A DNA stretch of 64,000 nt from Aneurinibacillus terranovensis DSM 18919 (lineage in GTDB: Bacteria > Bacillota > Bacilli > Aneurinibacillales > Aneurinibacillaceae): positions 62,001 through 126,000 of the forward strand of contig NZ_AUMJ01000015.1 of NCBI RefSeq assembly GCF_000430625.1, written 5' to 3'. Below the pieces are notes generated by a model, which did not search any database, was not told the DNA's origin, and worked only from the letters and a program-made list of their open reading frames with translations. Shown piece by piece: positions 19,141 to 28,570 of the stretch. Both the position numbers and the translations under genes were made by a program. Numbering within the stretch: position 1 is the stretch's first letter; every line of letters begins with the position of its first letter.

Positions 19141-19479
19141 ATGATTACGGTGAACGTGAAACGTCACGCTGACCATACAGTGGCGGAAGTGACGATTGAC
19201 GGACATGCCGGCTTCGCCAACCCCGGAGAAGATATCGTCTGTGCGGCGGTGTCGGGCATTTCTTTCGGTATGTTAAATGCGATTGAAATGCTTCTGAAAA
19301 CGCCTCTGGCCGTAACGCAGGGGGAGGACGGCTACCTTCGCTGTGCGGTTCCGCAAGAATACCCGGAAGAACTGCGGGAGAAGGTGCAACTGCTGTTGGA
19401 AGGAATGATTGCTTCCCTGAAGTCGGTAGCCTTGGAATACGGTTCGTTTGTCAAAGTGAACGATAAGAAGAAACGATAA
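19141..19479 (+). CDS. prp: Ribosomal-processing cysteine protease Prp
   Basis: 112 residues (YsxB family). The catalytic pair His22 and Cys34 is visible in [16 protein letters not shown]. Prp removes the N-terminal extension of L27 before ribosome assembly in Firmicutes. Its substrate rpmA follows directly and carries the extension, so the pair is internally consistent. It starts 6 bases after the rplU stop. Confidence 0.95.
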   Translation: MITVNVKRHADHTVAEVTIDGHAGFANPGEDIVCAAVSGISFGMLNAIEMLLKTPLAVTQGEDGYLRCAVPQEYPEELREKVQLLLEGMIASLKSVALEYGSFVKVNDKKKR

Positions 19480-19492
19480 GGAGGTGGCTTTC

Positions 19493-19783
19493 ATGTTAAA
19501 AATGAACCTTCAATTTTTCGCCTCTAAAAAAGGGGTAGGTAGCACGAAGAACGGCCGTGACTCTATCGCGAAGCGCCTGGGTGCGAAGCGTGCGGATGGC
19601 CAATTCGTAAAAGCAGGTAACATTTTGTACCGTCAACGCGGCACAAAAATTTATCCTGGTGCAAACGTAGGCCGCGGCGGCGACGATACACTGTTTGCTT
19701 TAACAGACGGTATCGTTCGTTTCAAACGTCTTGGCCGTGACCGCAAGCAAGTTGTGGTTGAAGCTGTAGCAAGCGAAGCGTAA
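19493..19783 (+). CDS. rpmA: 50S ribosomal protein L27 with Prp-cleaved leader
   Basis: 96 residues. The N-terminus [14 protein letters not shown] carries the Firmicute pre-sequence, with the Prp site after the second Phe (residue 9). The mature protein begins [18 protein letters not shown] 19493 is correctly spaced from AAGGAGGTGG; an in-frame GTG at 19484 overlaps the ribosome site. It ends the operon at a strong terminator. Confidence 0.97.
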   Translation: MLKMNLQFFASKKGVGSTKNGRDSIAKRLGAKRADGQFVKAGNILYRQRGTKIYPGANVGRGGDDTLFALTDGIVRFKRLGRDRKQVVVEAVASEA

Positions 19784-19805
19784 TAGCTAACTTCATAGCT
19801 GATGA

Positions 19806-19850
19806 ATAGAAAAAGGCTGCTGACTGATGTCGGCAGCCTTTTTCTATGGA
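19806..19850 (+). terminator. Terminator after rpmA
   Basis: A perfect 15-bp stem: ATAGAAAAAGGCTGC pairs with its complement at 19833-19847 around a 12-base loop. The A-rich and T-rich arms make it usable in both directions. Confidence 0.88.
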
Positions 19851-19953
19851 GTAATTTAATGCGAATTTTTGTTAAAATATGCATGAAAGAGCTCAAAGAA
19901 GGGACCCTTATAACCGACTGTTTTGCGGCCCAGAAACAGGAAGGGAATCGTCA

Positions 19954-20406
19954 ATGAAAATACTTCATTTTAGAAAAGGTAATCAACTTGTATTAGGTGT
20001 ACAAACGGACGAGGGGATTATTGATGTGGACCAGGCAAGCGCCGAATATAATCAAGGGCTTCCTGGTACAATCGATGCTCTTATAGCGAGCGGAGAAGAG
20101 GGATTTGAAAATCTTCAACGCCTCGTGGATCAAGTGATTTCTAGAAAAGATGGTCATTTAATTATTTCTCAGGATACCATCGAATTTGGCCCCATTTTGA
20201 AGGCGGCGTTTGACTATGAGACGGAGCTGGTTATCGTCATCGGAAAAACGGCGAAGAATGTTGCGGAAGAAGAAGCCCTGGATTATGTGTATGGGTACAG
20301 TGCAGGAAACGATTTATCCGCACGTGATCTTCAATTTAGAACCGGGCAGTGGCTTCTGGGGAAAACCTGTGATGGATTTGCTCCTGTAGTTACCGTATTG
20401 GAATAA
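19954..20406 (+). pseudogene. Decayed fumarylacetoacetate hydrolase-family gene
   Basis: The open frame of 150 residues resembles FAH-family hydrolases of about 300 residues, but in pieces. The N-terminal domain is present (MKILHFRKGNQ ...), and so are YETELVIVIGKTAKNV and NDLSARDLQFRTGQWLLGKT. Between them, at FGPILKAAFDYETEL, the usual block with the CVGLNY..HAxE metal-ligand segment (some 40-55 residues) is missing. After CDGFAPV the frame ends in VTVLE and stop, so the last third is absent too. Two deletions remove metal ligands and the catalytic core; I infer an inactive remnant. ATG 19954 has AGGAAGGGA upstream. Confidence 0.75.
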
Positions 20407-20525
20407 GACGTGAATCGAATCCCGGATAAACTCCGGAGAAAGAATAATGTGTAGACAAACAGCATCGTACAAAAAGGCTAGATGTGGTAAAATGGAGGGA
20501 GTTTCGATAAAGGGGAAATTATGGC

Positions 20526-21074
20526 GTGGATAAACTAACTGAGGTATTAAAATACCAGAGGCATGATTTGCTAAATCATATGCAAGTGCTGCTCGGTTAT
20601 TTAAAGCTTAAAAAGTATCCGATGTGCGAAGAATACATTTATCGTTTGATTGACCAAATGACCCGGGAATCCATTATTTCAGGCTTAGACTGCCCTGCAC
20701 TGGTTGAACATTTGCTGTCTTTTAACGCAATCCACCCTGATGTTGAGCTTGAAGTAGAAATACCGGAGCCGTTTAGTTTGCATCAAGTGACAAGCCGCAC
20801 TGACTTTCTGGGTGAGTTTATCCTGTCGTTTATCAAGCCGTATGAACAATATTCGTTCTGTAATAATGGAGAACCTAACACGCTTTTACTCACCCTTCAC
20901 TACATAAGGGGAAGTTTGCGCATCGTGGTCGACTTTAACGGGCGGCTGGATGCCGGAAGAGCTCAAATCGAGCTGGACGAGCTGCGCCAAAGAGCGGAAA
21001 AGGAAGGCGCGATGTTTACAGTGGAAATCCATACGGAAGAAGAATCGGTTATCGAATGTATTTTTCCTTTCTAG
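20526..21074 (+). CDS. spo0B: Sporulation phosphotransferase Spo0B
   Basis: 182 residues. The N-terminal helical hairpin carries the phospho-accepting His in YQRHDLLNHMQVLLGYLKL (His13), followed by a degenerate kinase-like alpha/beta domain that lacks ATP-binding boxes. Spo0B passes phosphate from Spo0F to Spo0A in the phosphorelay that starts sporulation. The neighbour obg is the same as in B. subtilis. GTG 20526 is the likely start, with AAAGGGG about 12 bases upstream. The protein is poorly conserved between genera, so context carries much of the call. Confidence 0.85.
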   Translation: MDKLTEVLKYQRHDLLNHMQVLLGYLKLKKYPMCEEYIYRLIDQMTRESIISGLDCPALVEHLLSFNAIHPDVELEVEIPEPFSLHQVTSRTDFLGEFILSFIKPYEQYSFCNNGEPNTLLLTLHYIRGSLRIVVDFNGRLDAGRAQIELDELRQRAEKEGAMFTVEIHTEEESVIECIFPF

Positions 21075-21108
21075 GATACAAGCGCAGAAATAAAGGTGGA
21101 ATTCATGA

Positions 21109-22389
21109 ATGTTCGTAGATAGTGTTCGAATTTATGTAAAAGGCGGCGATGGCGGCAATGGAATGGTTGCTTTTCGCCGGGAAAAATATGTGCCGATGGG
21201 TGGTCCGGCCGGCGGTGATGGCGGGCGCGGAGGAGACGTCGTGTTTGTCGTTGACGAAGGGCTGCGTACGCTGGTTGATTTTCGTTATCAGCGCCATTTT
21301 AAGGCTAAACGTGGGGAAAACGGCCGCACCAAAAGCCAGCATGGGGCGGCGGAAGAAGATTTAATAGTCCGCGTACCGCCGGGCACGACCGTCATTGATG
21401 ATGACACCGGACAGGTAATCGCCGATTTAACTGTGCACGGGCAGCAGGCGGTTATTGCAAAAGGCGGCCGAGGGGGCCGGGGGAATACACGCTTTGCTAC
21501 GCCTTCCAACCCTGCACCGGAAATTGCGGAGAACGGGGAACCAGGTCAGGAGCGCTATGTGCGTCTCGAGTTAAAAGTTCTTGCGGATGTCGGGCTCGTA
21601 GGGTTTCCGAGCGTGGGAAAATCAACTCTCCTTTCTGTTGTATCGGCGGCGCGCCCAAAAATTGCGGAGTATCATTTTACAACGATTACGCCGAATCTTG
21701 GCGTAGTTGATCTGGATGAAGAACGAAGCTTCGTTATGGCTGACCTGCCGGGGCTTATTGAAGGGGCTCATGAGGGGGTGGGATTAGGACATCAATTCCT
21801 GCGCCACGTGGAACGGACGCGTGTCATTGTGCATGTGGTAGATATGTCAGGCTCTGAAGGGCGTGACCCATACGAAGATTTCGTGCAAATTAACGAAGAA
21901 CTAAAGCTTTACAATAAGGACCTCGAAGATAAACCACAGATTATCGCGGCGAATAAAATGGACATTCCCGAAGCGGCAGAAAATCTGGAAGCATTCCGCA
22001 AAAAAGTCGGCGACCTTCCGCTCTATCCGATTTCTTCTGCCACACGCCAGGGGATCCGTGAATTAATGTACGCCATTGCCGATAAACTCGATGAAATCCC
22101 GCTGATACCGACCGTGGAAGAGGCCGTTAATCCTGAAACCTCTGTGCTTTACAAAGCGGAGAAAGAAGCGGATGAATTTACCGTTTACAAAGAAAATGAA
22201 ATATACGTGGTGGAAGGAGAAAAACTTGAGAAGCTCGTCAAGATGACGAACCTCAACAGCCGCGACTCTATTCAGCGATTCTCACGCCTGATGCGCAACA
22301 TGGGAGTGGATGAAGCCCTGCGCAAAAAAGGCGCCGAGAACGGAGATGTTGTTCGGATCGGAAAATTGGAGTTTGAGTTTGTAGATTGA
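21109..22389 (+). CDS. obg: GTPase Obg (CgtA)
   Basis: 426-residue ribosome-associated GTPase. Glycine-rich Obg fold ([20 protein letters not shown]), then a G domain with G1 [10 protein letters not shown]3 DLPGLIEG and G4 NKMD, and a C-terminal OCT domain. Involved in 50S maturation, the stress response and sporulation initiation. ATG 21109 follows AAAGGTGGA. Directly downstream of spo0B, as in Bacillus. Confidence 0.97.
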   Translation: MFVDSVRIYVKGGDGGNGMVAFRREKYVPMGGPAGGDGGRGGDVVFVVDEGLRTLVDFRYQRHFKAKRGENGRTKSQHGAAEEDLIVRVPPGTTVIDDDTGQVIADLTVHGQQAVIAKGGRGGRGNTRFATPSNPAPEIAENGEPGQERYVRLELKVLADVGLVGFPSVGKSTLLSVVSAARPKIAEYHFTTITPNLGVVDLDEERSFVMADLPGLIEGAHEGVGLGHQFLRHVERTRVIVHVVDMSGSEGRDPYEDFVQINEELKLYNKDLEDKPQIIAANKMDIPEAAENLEAFRKKVGDLPLYPISSATRQGIRELMYAIADKLDEIPLIPTVEEAVNPETSVLYKAEKEADEFTVYKENEIYVVEGEKLEKLVKMTNLNSRDSIQRFSRLMRNMGVDEALRKKGAENGDVVRIGKLEFEFVD

Positions 22390-22407
22390 CCCGTATTGTT
22401 TGCAGGC

Positions 22408-22440
22408 AAGCCCGTTCCAATTAATGGAACGGGCTTTTTC
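22408..22440 (+). terminator. Terminator after obg
   Basis: AAGCCCGTTCCA (22408-22419) pairs with TGGAACGGGCTT (22425-22436), loop ATTAA, then a T-run. Confidence 0.93.
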
Positions 22441-22453
22441 GTGTAAATGCCCC

Positions 22454-22482
22454 TTGTGTAATTCTCTTCTTACCCGTATAAT
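22454..22482 (+). promoter_or_regulatory. Promoter of the pheB-hom-thrC-thrB-pheA operon
   Basis: TTGTGT (22454-22459), 17-base spacer, TATAAT (22477-22482), 42 bases before the pheB start. Confidence 0.65.
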
Positions 22483-22524
22483 GTCCATTATACATAAACA
22501 GTTGTTTTTTTAGGGAGGACGAAC

Positions 22525-22971
22525 ATGAGCCATCCGGATGAAATGTTTTATCTAATACGCGCCGATATTTTGCCAGAATCGATTACGAAAACGATCGAAG
22601 CTAAAAAACTGCTTGAATCCGGGGAAGCGGAGACGGTTCATGAAGCTGTTGAAAAAGTCGGGCTAAGCAGAAGTGCGTATTACAAATATAAAGATAGTAT
22701 ATTTCCATTCAACTCGATGATGCGTGAGATGATTATAACAGTCTCGCTAAATCTTGAACATCGTTCAGGTATCCTTTCGAAAGTTCTGTCGTTCGTAGCG
22801 GACAGAGGGGGGAATGTGCTGACCATCAACCAGACCATCCCTTTGCAGGGGATGGCCAATGTGGCGTTGTCGATTGATACGGCTGGTCTGCTGCTGCCTA
22901 CCACCGAATTTTTGGATGAACTGCAAGGGCTGGAGGGCGTCAAGCGGGCAGTAATCGTAGGCAGAGGTTAA
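22525..22971 (+). CDS. pheB: ACT domain protein PheB
   Basis: 148 residues (UPF0735/PheB family): an N-terminal helical region with a helix-turn-helix look (VHEAVEKVGLSRSAYYKYKDS) and a C-terminal ACT domain (ITVSLNLEHRSGILSKVLSFVADRGGNVLTINQ is the start, about residues 72-103). ACT domains sense amino acids; the precise role of PheB is not established. It lies after obg, as in B. subtilis, and leads the aspartate-family and phenylalanine operon here. ATG 22525 follows GGGAGGA. Confidence 0.9.
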   Translation: MSHPDEMFYLIRADILPESITKTIEAKKLLESGEAETVHEAVEKVGLSRSAYYKYKDSIFPFNSMMREMIITVSLNLEHRSGILSKVLSFVADRGGNVLTINQTIPLQGMANVALSIDTAGLLLPTTEFLDELQGLEGVKRAVIVGRG

Positions 22972-22998
22972 AACAATCGTGAATAGGGAGAGATTAGG

Positions 22999-24300
22999 AT
23001 GAATCAAACAGTGAGGGTAGGTTTAATGGGACTGGGAACAGTCGGAACCGGGGTTGTCCGGATTATTCAGGGACACCAGCAGGATTTGCAAAACCAGACC
23101 GGGTTATCGATTGAAGTTAGAAGAATTCTTGTGCAGGATACCGACAAAGAGCGCAGCATCTCGATTGAGAAAGAGTTGATCACGACGGATGCCATGGAAC
23201 TGGTTGCTTCCCCGGATATTGATGTAGTGGTCGAAGTCATCGGAGGCATTCACCCGGCTAAAGAATTTATTCTGCAGGCGCTGGAGAATGGCAAACATAT
23301 CGTTACGGCCAATAAAGATTTAATGGCGTTGCACGGGGCTGAAATTTTGAAGAAAGCGCAGGAGAAAAGTTGCGATGTTTTCTATGAGGCGAGCGTAGCC
23401 GGGGGTATCCCGATTCTTCGTGCCCTGGTGGAAGGATTCTCGTCTGACCGGATTACGAAAATGATGGGGATCGTAAACGGAACCACCAACTTTATCATGA
23501 CCAAAATGAGCCAAGAGGGCGCCGACTATGCAGAGGTGTTAAAAGAGGCGCAGGAGTTAGGCTATGCGGAAGCCGATCCGACAGCCGATGTGGAAGGCCA
23601 TGATGCAGCCCGCAAAATGGCGATTCTCAGCACGCTTGGATTCCATGTGGACATGAGGCTTGAGGATGTGGATAGCAGGGGGATCTCCCGCGTGAGTGCC
23701 GAAGATATTTCCTATGCGAAGAAATTGGGTTATGAAATCAAACTGCTTGGAATAGCCAAACGCGATGATAATCTGATCGAGGTCAGCGTTCAGCCAACAC
23801 TCATTCACAAGTCGCATCCACTGGCCTCCGTGAACGGCGTATTTAATGCAGTATACGTATATGGCGAGGCGGTTGGTGAAACGATGTTTTACGGGCCCGG
23901 AGCCGGGGAACTTCCGACAGCTACAGCGGTTGTATCCGACCTGGTAACCGTAGTGAAAAATATGAAGCTTGGCGTAAACGGCCGGGGCAGTGTCGCACCA
24001 TATCAGGAAAAATATTTAAAGACAGATGAGCAGATTGTTTCCAAATATTTTCTGCGGTTAATCGTTGACGATAAGAGGGGCGTACTTGCGCAAATTACTC
24101 GCATTCTCGCCGAACATGATGTAAGCTTGGAACAAGTGATTCAGCAGCCGTATAGAGGGGGAAGAGAGGCCGAAATTATTATGGTCACCCACCAGGCAAC
24201 GCGCAGAAATATCGTTAACGTCGAGAAAGAATTAGATAAACTTGATAGTGTGCTTCAAGTTAAAAGTTTATACCGGGTAGAAGGTGGGGAGGAAGAATAA
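22999..24300 (+). CDS. hom: Homoserine dehydrogenase
   Basis: 433 residues. N-terminal NAD(P)-binding [13 protein letters not shown], catalytic region [11 protein letters not shown] and GGIPILRAL, signature [15 protein letters not shown], and a C-terminal ACT domain (about 350-430) for threonine feedback. It reduces aspartate semialdehyde to homoserine. The stop overlaps the thrC start by one base (TAATG), showing tight coupling. Confidence 0.97.
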   Translation: MNQTVRVGLMGLGTVGTGVVRIIQGHQQDLQNQTGLSIEVRRILVQDTDKERSISIEKELITTDAMELVASPDIDVVVEVIGGIHPAKEFILQALENGKHIVTANKDLMALHGAEILKKAQEKSCDVFYEASVAGGIPILRALVEGFSSDRITKMMGIVNGTTNFIMTKMSQEGADYAEVLKEAQELGYAEADPTADVEGHDAARKMAILSTLGFHVDMRLEDVDSRGISRVSAEDISYAKKLGYEIKLLGIAKRDDNLIEVSVQPTLIHKSHPLASVNGVFNAVYVYGEAVGETMFYGPGAGELPTATAVVSDLVTVVKNMKLGVNGRGSVAPYQEKYLKTDEQIVSKYFLRLIVDDKRGVLAQITRILAEHDVSLEQVIQQPYRGGREAEIIMVTHQATRRNIVNVEKELDKLDSVLQVKSLYRVEGGEEE

Positions 24301-25358
24301 TGGCAGGTTTACTTGAACGATATGCAGGGTACTTACCGATTACGGAAAAAACACCGCGGCTCACTCTTCACGAAGGAAATACACCGCTTATATTTGCTCC
24401 GAAATTATCTGAAGAATTGAAGTTGGAGATTTATTTCAAATACGAGGGCTTAAACCCAACCGGTTCATTTAAGGATCGTGGAATGGTTATGGCGGTGGCC
24501 AAAGCCGTAGAAGAAGGAAGCCACACGATTATGTGTGCGTCGACAGGCAATACGTCGGCTGCGGCTGCAGCGTATGCTGCCCGCGCGAACCTCCGCTGTA
24601 TCGTCCTGATTCCAAATAATAATATTGCACTCGGCAAGCTTGCCCAGGCGGCCATTTACGGAGCTGAAATCATAGCTATCGAAGGAAACTTCGACCAGGC
24701 GCTGAAAATCGTGCGGGACATTACCGACAAACACCCGATTACACTTGTAAATTCCGTGAATCCATATCGCCTGGAAGGACAGAAGACCGCTGCGTTTGAG
24801 GTGTGCGATGAGCTCGGTAAAGCGCCGGACATTCTCGCAATTCCGGTAGGCAATGCAGGCAATATTTCGGCCTATTGGAAAGGGTTTAAAGAGTACAGAG
24901 AGGCGGGAAAAGTAAACAATTTGCCCCGCATGTTTGGCTTTGAAGCGGAAGGGGCCGCTGCCCTTGTTAAGGGGAAAGTAATTGAAAACCCTGAAACACT
25001 TGCCACCGCTATCCGCATTGGAAACCCTGCGAGCTGGGATTTGGCTGTGAATGCAAAGGATGAATCAAACGGCCGCATTGACATGGTAACGGACGATGAA
25101 ATTCTTGAGGCTTACCGCAAGTTGGCTTCCAGTGAGGGCATATTTGCTGAACCGGCTTCGGCCGCTTCCCTTGCCGGCGTCATCAAAATGCGCAAATTAG
25201 GGCTCATTGAACAGGGACAGCAGGTCGTCTGTGTCCTTACAGGAAATGGGTTGAAAGACCCGAACATTGCATTAAAGGCGGTTGGTGTTGAACCGGTTGT
25301 GGTGGAAAGTACGGAGGAAGCAGTTTTAAGCATCATTGCCGAGAAAGCGGGTGTCTAA
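24300..25358 (+). CDS. thrC: Threonine synthase
   Basis: 352 residues, a fold-type II PLP enzyme. The PLP lysine is in GSFKDRGM, the phosphate-binding loop near [12 protein letters not shown], and the substrate segment in [18 protein letters not shown]. It converts O-phosphohomoserine to threonine. ATG overlaps the hom stop. Length matches the short Bacillus-type enzyme. Confidence 0.97.
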   Translation: MAGLLERYAGYLPITEKTPRLTLHEGNTPLIFAPKLSEELKLEIYFKYEGLNPTGSFKDRGMVMAVAKAVEEGSHTIMCASTGNTSAAAAAYAARANLRCIVLIPNNNIALGKLAQAAIYGAEIIAIEGNFDQALKIVRDITDKHPITLVNSVNPYRLEGQKTAAFEVCDELGKAPDILAIPVGNAGNISAYWKGFKEYREAGKVNNLPRMFGFEAEGAAALVKGKVIENPETLATAIRIGNPASWDLAVNAKDESNGRIDMVTDDEILEAYRKLASSEGIFAEPASAASLAGVIKMRKLGLIEQGQQVVCVLTGNGLKDPNIALKAVGVEPVVVESTEEAVLSIIAEKAGV

Positions 25359-25359
25359 C

Positions 25360-26298
25360 TTGAAGGGCTGGAGAGTAGAAGTAAAGGTTCCGGCCAGCAC
25401 AGCCAATCTTGGCCCCGGTTTTGACGCGGTCGGTATGGCCTTTCAGCTTTATACGACCGTGTCGATGGAGTTAGCGGATAAGACCGTGATCCGCCTGCAT
25501 GGCGATAAGCTAGAGGGACTGCCGCTGGATAAAACGAATCTTATCTATAAGGTGGCAAGCCTGGTATTTGAGCGTGCAGGGTACGGGACGCCGGAACTCA
25601 TCATTGATATTGATTCCGAGGTTCCACTTACACGGGGGCTTGGGAGCAGCGCAGCCGCGATTGTTGGGGCGCTCGTTGCCGCCAATCAACTGTCTGGCAA
25701 ACCGTTCACCAACGATGAATTATATCGGATGTCCGCTGAACTGGAGGGGCACCCCGACAATGTAGGCGCCTCTTTTTTTGGCGGAATTATCGTGGCGTTT
25801 ATCGGCGAAAAGGACGTACCCTATGTACGCCTTCCTGTTCCTGAACATCTGGAAGCCCTTGCCGTTATCCCGGATTTTGAGTTATCTACGGAAAAAGCAA
25901 GGGACGTGCTGCCAACCATGTATAGCCGCAAGGATGTTGTTTTCACAACCGGTCATGCCGGCGTGTTGATTGCGGCCCTTGCCACGGGGAATTTATCGCT
26001 GCTTGGCGCGGCCATGGAGGATGTGATCCACCAGCCCTTCCGCCTGCAGTTGGTGCCCGGACTGGAAGAAATTCTGAAAGAGGCTCATCGATATGGAGCG
26101 CTGGGGGTGGCGCTGTCAGGAGCCGGGCCTACCATTCTTACCCTGATCGACAAGCGCAAACCGTATGATGAATTAAAAGACTTCATGATTCATACACTGG
26201 AAGCATATAATATTCATTCAACCGTGCTGCACCTTGTTCCGGACGAAACAGGCGTAGTCGTAAATACTTTTCGGGCGGTAACGGAACAGAGGAGGTAG
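25360..26298 (+). CDS. thrB: Homoserine kinase
   Basis: 312-residue GHMP kinase. Motif 1 VPASTANLGPGFDAVG, motif 2 (ATP loop) PLTRGLGSSAAAI, motif 3 GVALSGAGPTI. It phosphorylates homoserine for ThrC. TTG 25360 lies two bases after the thrC stop and is well spaced from GGGTG; the upstream in-frame TTG at 25336 lies inside thrC. Confidence 0.95.
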   Translation: MKGWRVEVKVPASTANLGPGFDAVGMAFQLYTTVSMELADKTVIRLHGDKLEGLPLDKTNLIYKVASLVFERAGYGTPELIIDIDSEVPLTRGLGSSAAAIVGALVAANQLSGKPFTNDELYRMSAELEGHPDNVGASFFGGIIVAFIGEKDVPYVRLPVPEHLEALAVIPDFELSTEKARDVLPTMYSRKDVVFTTGHAGVLIAALATGNLSLLGAAMEDVIHQPFRLQLVPGLEEILKEAHRYGALGVALSGAGPTILTLIDKRKPYDELKDFMIHTLEAYNIHSTVLHLVPDETGVVVNTFRAVTEQRR

Positions 26299-26302
26299 TA
26301 TT

Positions 26303-27178
26303 ATGGAGAGAAAAATTGCATTTTTTGGACCCTCCGGGACGAATACAGAAGAGGCAGCTCGTTTTTTGTTTAAAAATGAAGGGGAAGAATTTTGTCCGTA
26401 TCGTACGATTCCGGATTGCCTGGAAGCAGTAGTCGAAAAGAAGGCAGACTTTGCGGTAGTCCCTTTGGAGAACTCAATCGAAGGATCCGTGAATATCACG
26501 TTGGATTGGATGATTCATAAAGTAGATTTACCGATTCTAGCGGATCTCACTATTCCTATTGCTCAAAATTTGGTGTCCGGAAAACGGGAAAGCCCTCTGC
26601 CTTATGACAAAGTGGAAAAAGTCCTTTCTCACCCCCAGGCTATTGCGCAAAGCCATGATTACTTGCGCGAGCACATGCCCAATGCGCAGATTGAATATAC
26701 GAGCAGTACGGCGGAAGCGGCCCGCATTGTCAGCGAGCAGCCGGAGCAGCCATGGCTAGCGGTGGTCCCAATGGCCGCAGTGAACGTATACCCCCTGATG
26801 ATCGTTGCTGAGCACATCGAAGACAACAAAAACAATTTGACACGGTTTATTCTGGTGGGTAAAGAAAAAGTTGCCCTGCCGGAATCGGATAAAAACAAAA
26901 CAACCATTCTTGTGGCACAGCCGTCCGATTTTCCCGGGGCGCTTTATCAGGTGCTGGCCGCCTTTGCCTGGCGTAAAATCAATCTATCCCGCATTGAGTC
27001 GCGTCCGATGAAAACCGGGCTTGGCAATTATTATTTTATTATCGATATCGATCAGGAAATGGACGAGGCGCTGCTTCCCGGTGCCTTCGCGGAAATTGAA
27101 GCGCTGGGATTCGAAATTCGTTTCCTTGGTTCGTACCCTTCTTACTTAAAACAAGCATCGGTTCATCTTTCCTGTTAA
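26303..27178 (+). CDS. pheA: Prephenate dehydratase
   Basis: 291 residues: a periplasmic-binding-like catalytic domain (IAFFGPSGTNTEEAARF; VPLENSIEGSVN; SSTAEAARIV) and a C-terminal ACT domain with the ESRP phenylalanine-binding motif (NLSRIESRPMKTGLGNYYF). It converts prephenate to phenylpyruvate. No fused chorismate mutase. ATG 26303 follows GAGGAGG, 4 bases after the thrB stop. Confidence 0.97.
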   Translation: MERKIAFFGPSGTNTEEAARFLFKNEGEEFCPYRTIPDCLEAVVEKKADFAVVPLENSIEGSVNITLDWMIHKVDLPILADLTIPIAQNLVSGKRESPLPYDKVEKVLSHPQAIAQSHDYLREHMPNAQIEYTSSTAEAARIVSEQPEQPWLAVVPMAAVNVYPLMIVAEHIEDNKNNLTRFILVGKEKVALPESDKNKTTILVAQPSDFPGALYQVLAAFAWRKINLSRIESRPMKTGLGNYYFIIDIDQEMDEALLPGAFAEIEALGFEIRFLGSYPSYLKQASVHLSC

Positions 27179-27185
27179 AAATTAG

Positions 27186-27214
27186 TTGACACATCAAGTA
27201 ATAAATCGTATTGT
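27186..27214 (+). promoter_or_regulatory. Promoter for ilvE
   Basis: Consensus -35 TTGACA (27186-27191), 17-base spacer, -10 TATTGT (27209-27214). The 90-base gap shows no T-box features. Confidence 0.7.
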
Positions 27215-27268
27215 TTTTATTAAAGCTGAATCATCGAAATAGGCGGAATAATCTGGAGGTGCTAGAGA

Positions 27269-28159
27269 GTGGAACAAATCATTTACTTAAATGGGGAGTA
27301 TGTTAAAAAAGAAGACGCAAAAATTTCAGTCTATGATCACGGGTTTTTATACGGGGACGGAATTTTTGAAGGAATCCGTGTATATAACGGAAATGTTTTT
27401 AAATTACAGGATCATATGGAGCGGCTGTACGAGTCCGCAACCTCGATTCTGCTTGATATCGGGATGCCACTTGAAGAATTGACGGAATGCCTGTTAGAGA
27501 CAGTGCGCCGCAACAATTTGAGGGATGCGTATATCCGCCTTGTCGTATCCCGCGGCACAGGAGACCTGGGTCTTGACCCGCGCAACTGTACGAAGCCAAA
27601 TATCGTTATTATTGCGGAACAGCTTGCCCTTTTTCCAAAAGAATTGTACGAAACGGGGATCAAGATTATTACGGTACCTACCCGTCGCAATACTCCGGAT
27701 GCGCTCAATCCGAAAATCAAATCGCTTAACTATCTAAACAATATACTGGTTAAAATTGAGGCCAACAATGCTGGAGTAAGTGAAGCTCTCATGTTAAACC
27801 AGCAGGGCTACGTTTGTGAAGGTTCCGGAGACAATATCTTCATCGTGAAACGCGGCGTCGTTTATACACCGCCGAGCTATTTAGGGGCGCTCGAAGGAGT
27901 TACCCGCAATGCTATTATCGATATTGCGCGTAAGCTTGGATATGAGGTGAAAGAACAGCCGTTTACACGCCACGACGTATTTGTTGCCGATGAAGTATTT
28001 CTGACAGGAACAGCGGCCGAGGTCATTCCGGTTATTGAAGTCGACGCACGCGCCATCGGAGGCGGAAAACCGGGTAAAGTCACCCATGAACTGCTCGTCG
28101 AATTCCGCAAAGTTGTAGTTGAGCAGGGCACCAAAGTATACGACGATGTAAAAGCATAG
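27269..28159 (+). CDS. ilvE: Branched-chain amino acid aminotransferase
   Basis: 296-residue class IV PLP aminotransferase. Early YDHGFLYGDGIFEGIRVY, PLP lysine in NPKIKSLNYLNNILVK, and the signature EGSGDNIFIVK ... GVTRNAIIDIA. It transfers amino groups to the branched-chain 2-oxo acids. A D-amino-acid or aminodeoxychorismate family member is possible, but the GDGIFEGIR and EGSGDNIF motifs favour IlvE. GTG 27269 follows GGAGGTG. It has its own promoter. Confidence 0.9.
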   Translation: MEQIIYLNGEYVKKEDAKISVYDHGFLYGDGIFEGIRVYNGNVFKLQDHMERLYESATSILLDIGMPLEELTECLLETVRRNNLRDAYIRLVVSRGTGDLGLDPRNCTKPNIVIIAEQLALFPKELYETGIKIITVPTRRNTPDALNPKIKSLNYLNNILVKIEANNAGVSEALMLNQQGYVCEGSGDNIFIVKRGVVYTPPSYLGALEGVTRNAIIDIARKLGYEVKEQPFTRHDVFVADEVFLTGTAAEVIPVIEVDARAIGGGKPGKVTHELLVEFRKVVVEQGTKVYDDVKA

Positions 28160-28284
28160 GCGTTTTGTAGCAAAAGCGGGACACACCGAATCCGTATTTT
28201 TGCGGGTTTTCCCTTGCAAGGAAGCCGTGACTGTCCGCGCTTTTCCTTCGTTTCGGGACCGGACCGAAACATCCGGAGCAATGG
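28160..28284 (+). other. Structured gene-free leader region
   Basis: No credible gene. The stretch holds a palindrome CCTTGCAAGG (28212-28221), a hairpin AAGGAAGC/GC-TTTTCCTT (28218-28248) with CTGTCCG in its loop, and a perfect GTTTCGG/CCGAAAC hairpin (28250-28270). Together with the following long hairpin it looks like one structured transcript read from ilvE or from a promoter of its own. Confidence 0.5.
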
Positions 28285-28493
28285 GAATGGAACGGTTCGT
28301 TTTTATTTTTTGTGGAGTCTTTCCTTACAGGGAAGCGTCAATTACCCGTGTGATTCCAAAAAAGGGCGACCCTGTCCGGAACATCTGGGTAGCTCAGTGA
28401 TGGAGACAAGCGGACAGGAAAGACGTTTCCCTTTTTGGAATCACACTGGGTAACGGAAAGAAAACAAAAAATCAAAAACGGAGCATTCCATTC
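28285..28493. ncRNA. Long compound hairpin, candidate structured RNA or MITE
   Basis: The two halves are complementary over seven helices: 28285-28292/28486-28493 (8 bp), 28298-28313/28464-28480 (16 bp, one bulge), 28319-28324/28455-28460 (6), 28342-28347/28448-28453 (6), 28348-28357/28437-28446 (10), 28358-28366/28429-28436 (8, one bulged A), 28371-28378/28411-28418 (8), with a 32-base apical loop. That is about 62 base pairs in 209 bases. A 17-base one-sided bulge lies at 28325-28341. No significant open frame. It does not match SRP RNA or the symmetric central bubble of 6S RNA as I know them. Orientation is unknown. Confidence 0.7.
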
Positions 28494-28570
28494 GCGCCAC
28501 CTCGCATTTCATTCCCTTGCCCGCTATCGCTTAGTTTACGTTCAGTCGGATCTAAATAAAAAATGGTAAG

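Noticed and set aside
27179-27268. T-box riboswitch before ilvE
   Set aside because: The gap is only 90 bases and shows neither the T-box sequence nor a terminator/antiterminator pair.
28285-28493. 6S RNA or SRP RNA assignment for the long hairpin
   Set aside because: No symmetric central bubble, and no SRP Alu or GGAA-tetraloop signature; only overall length is similar.
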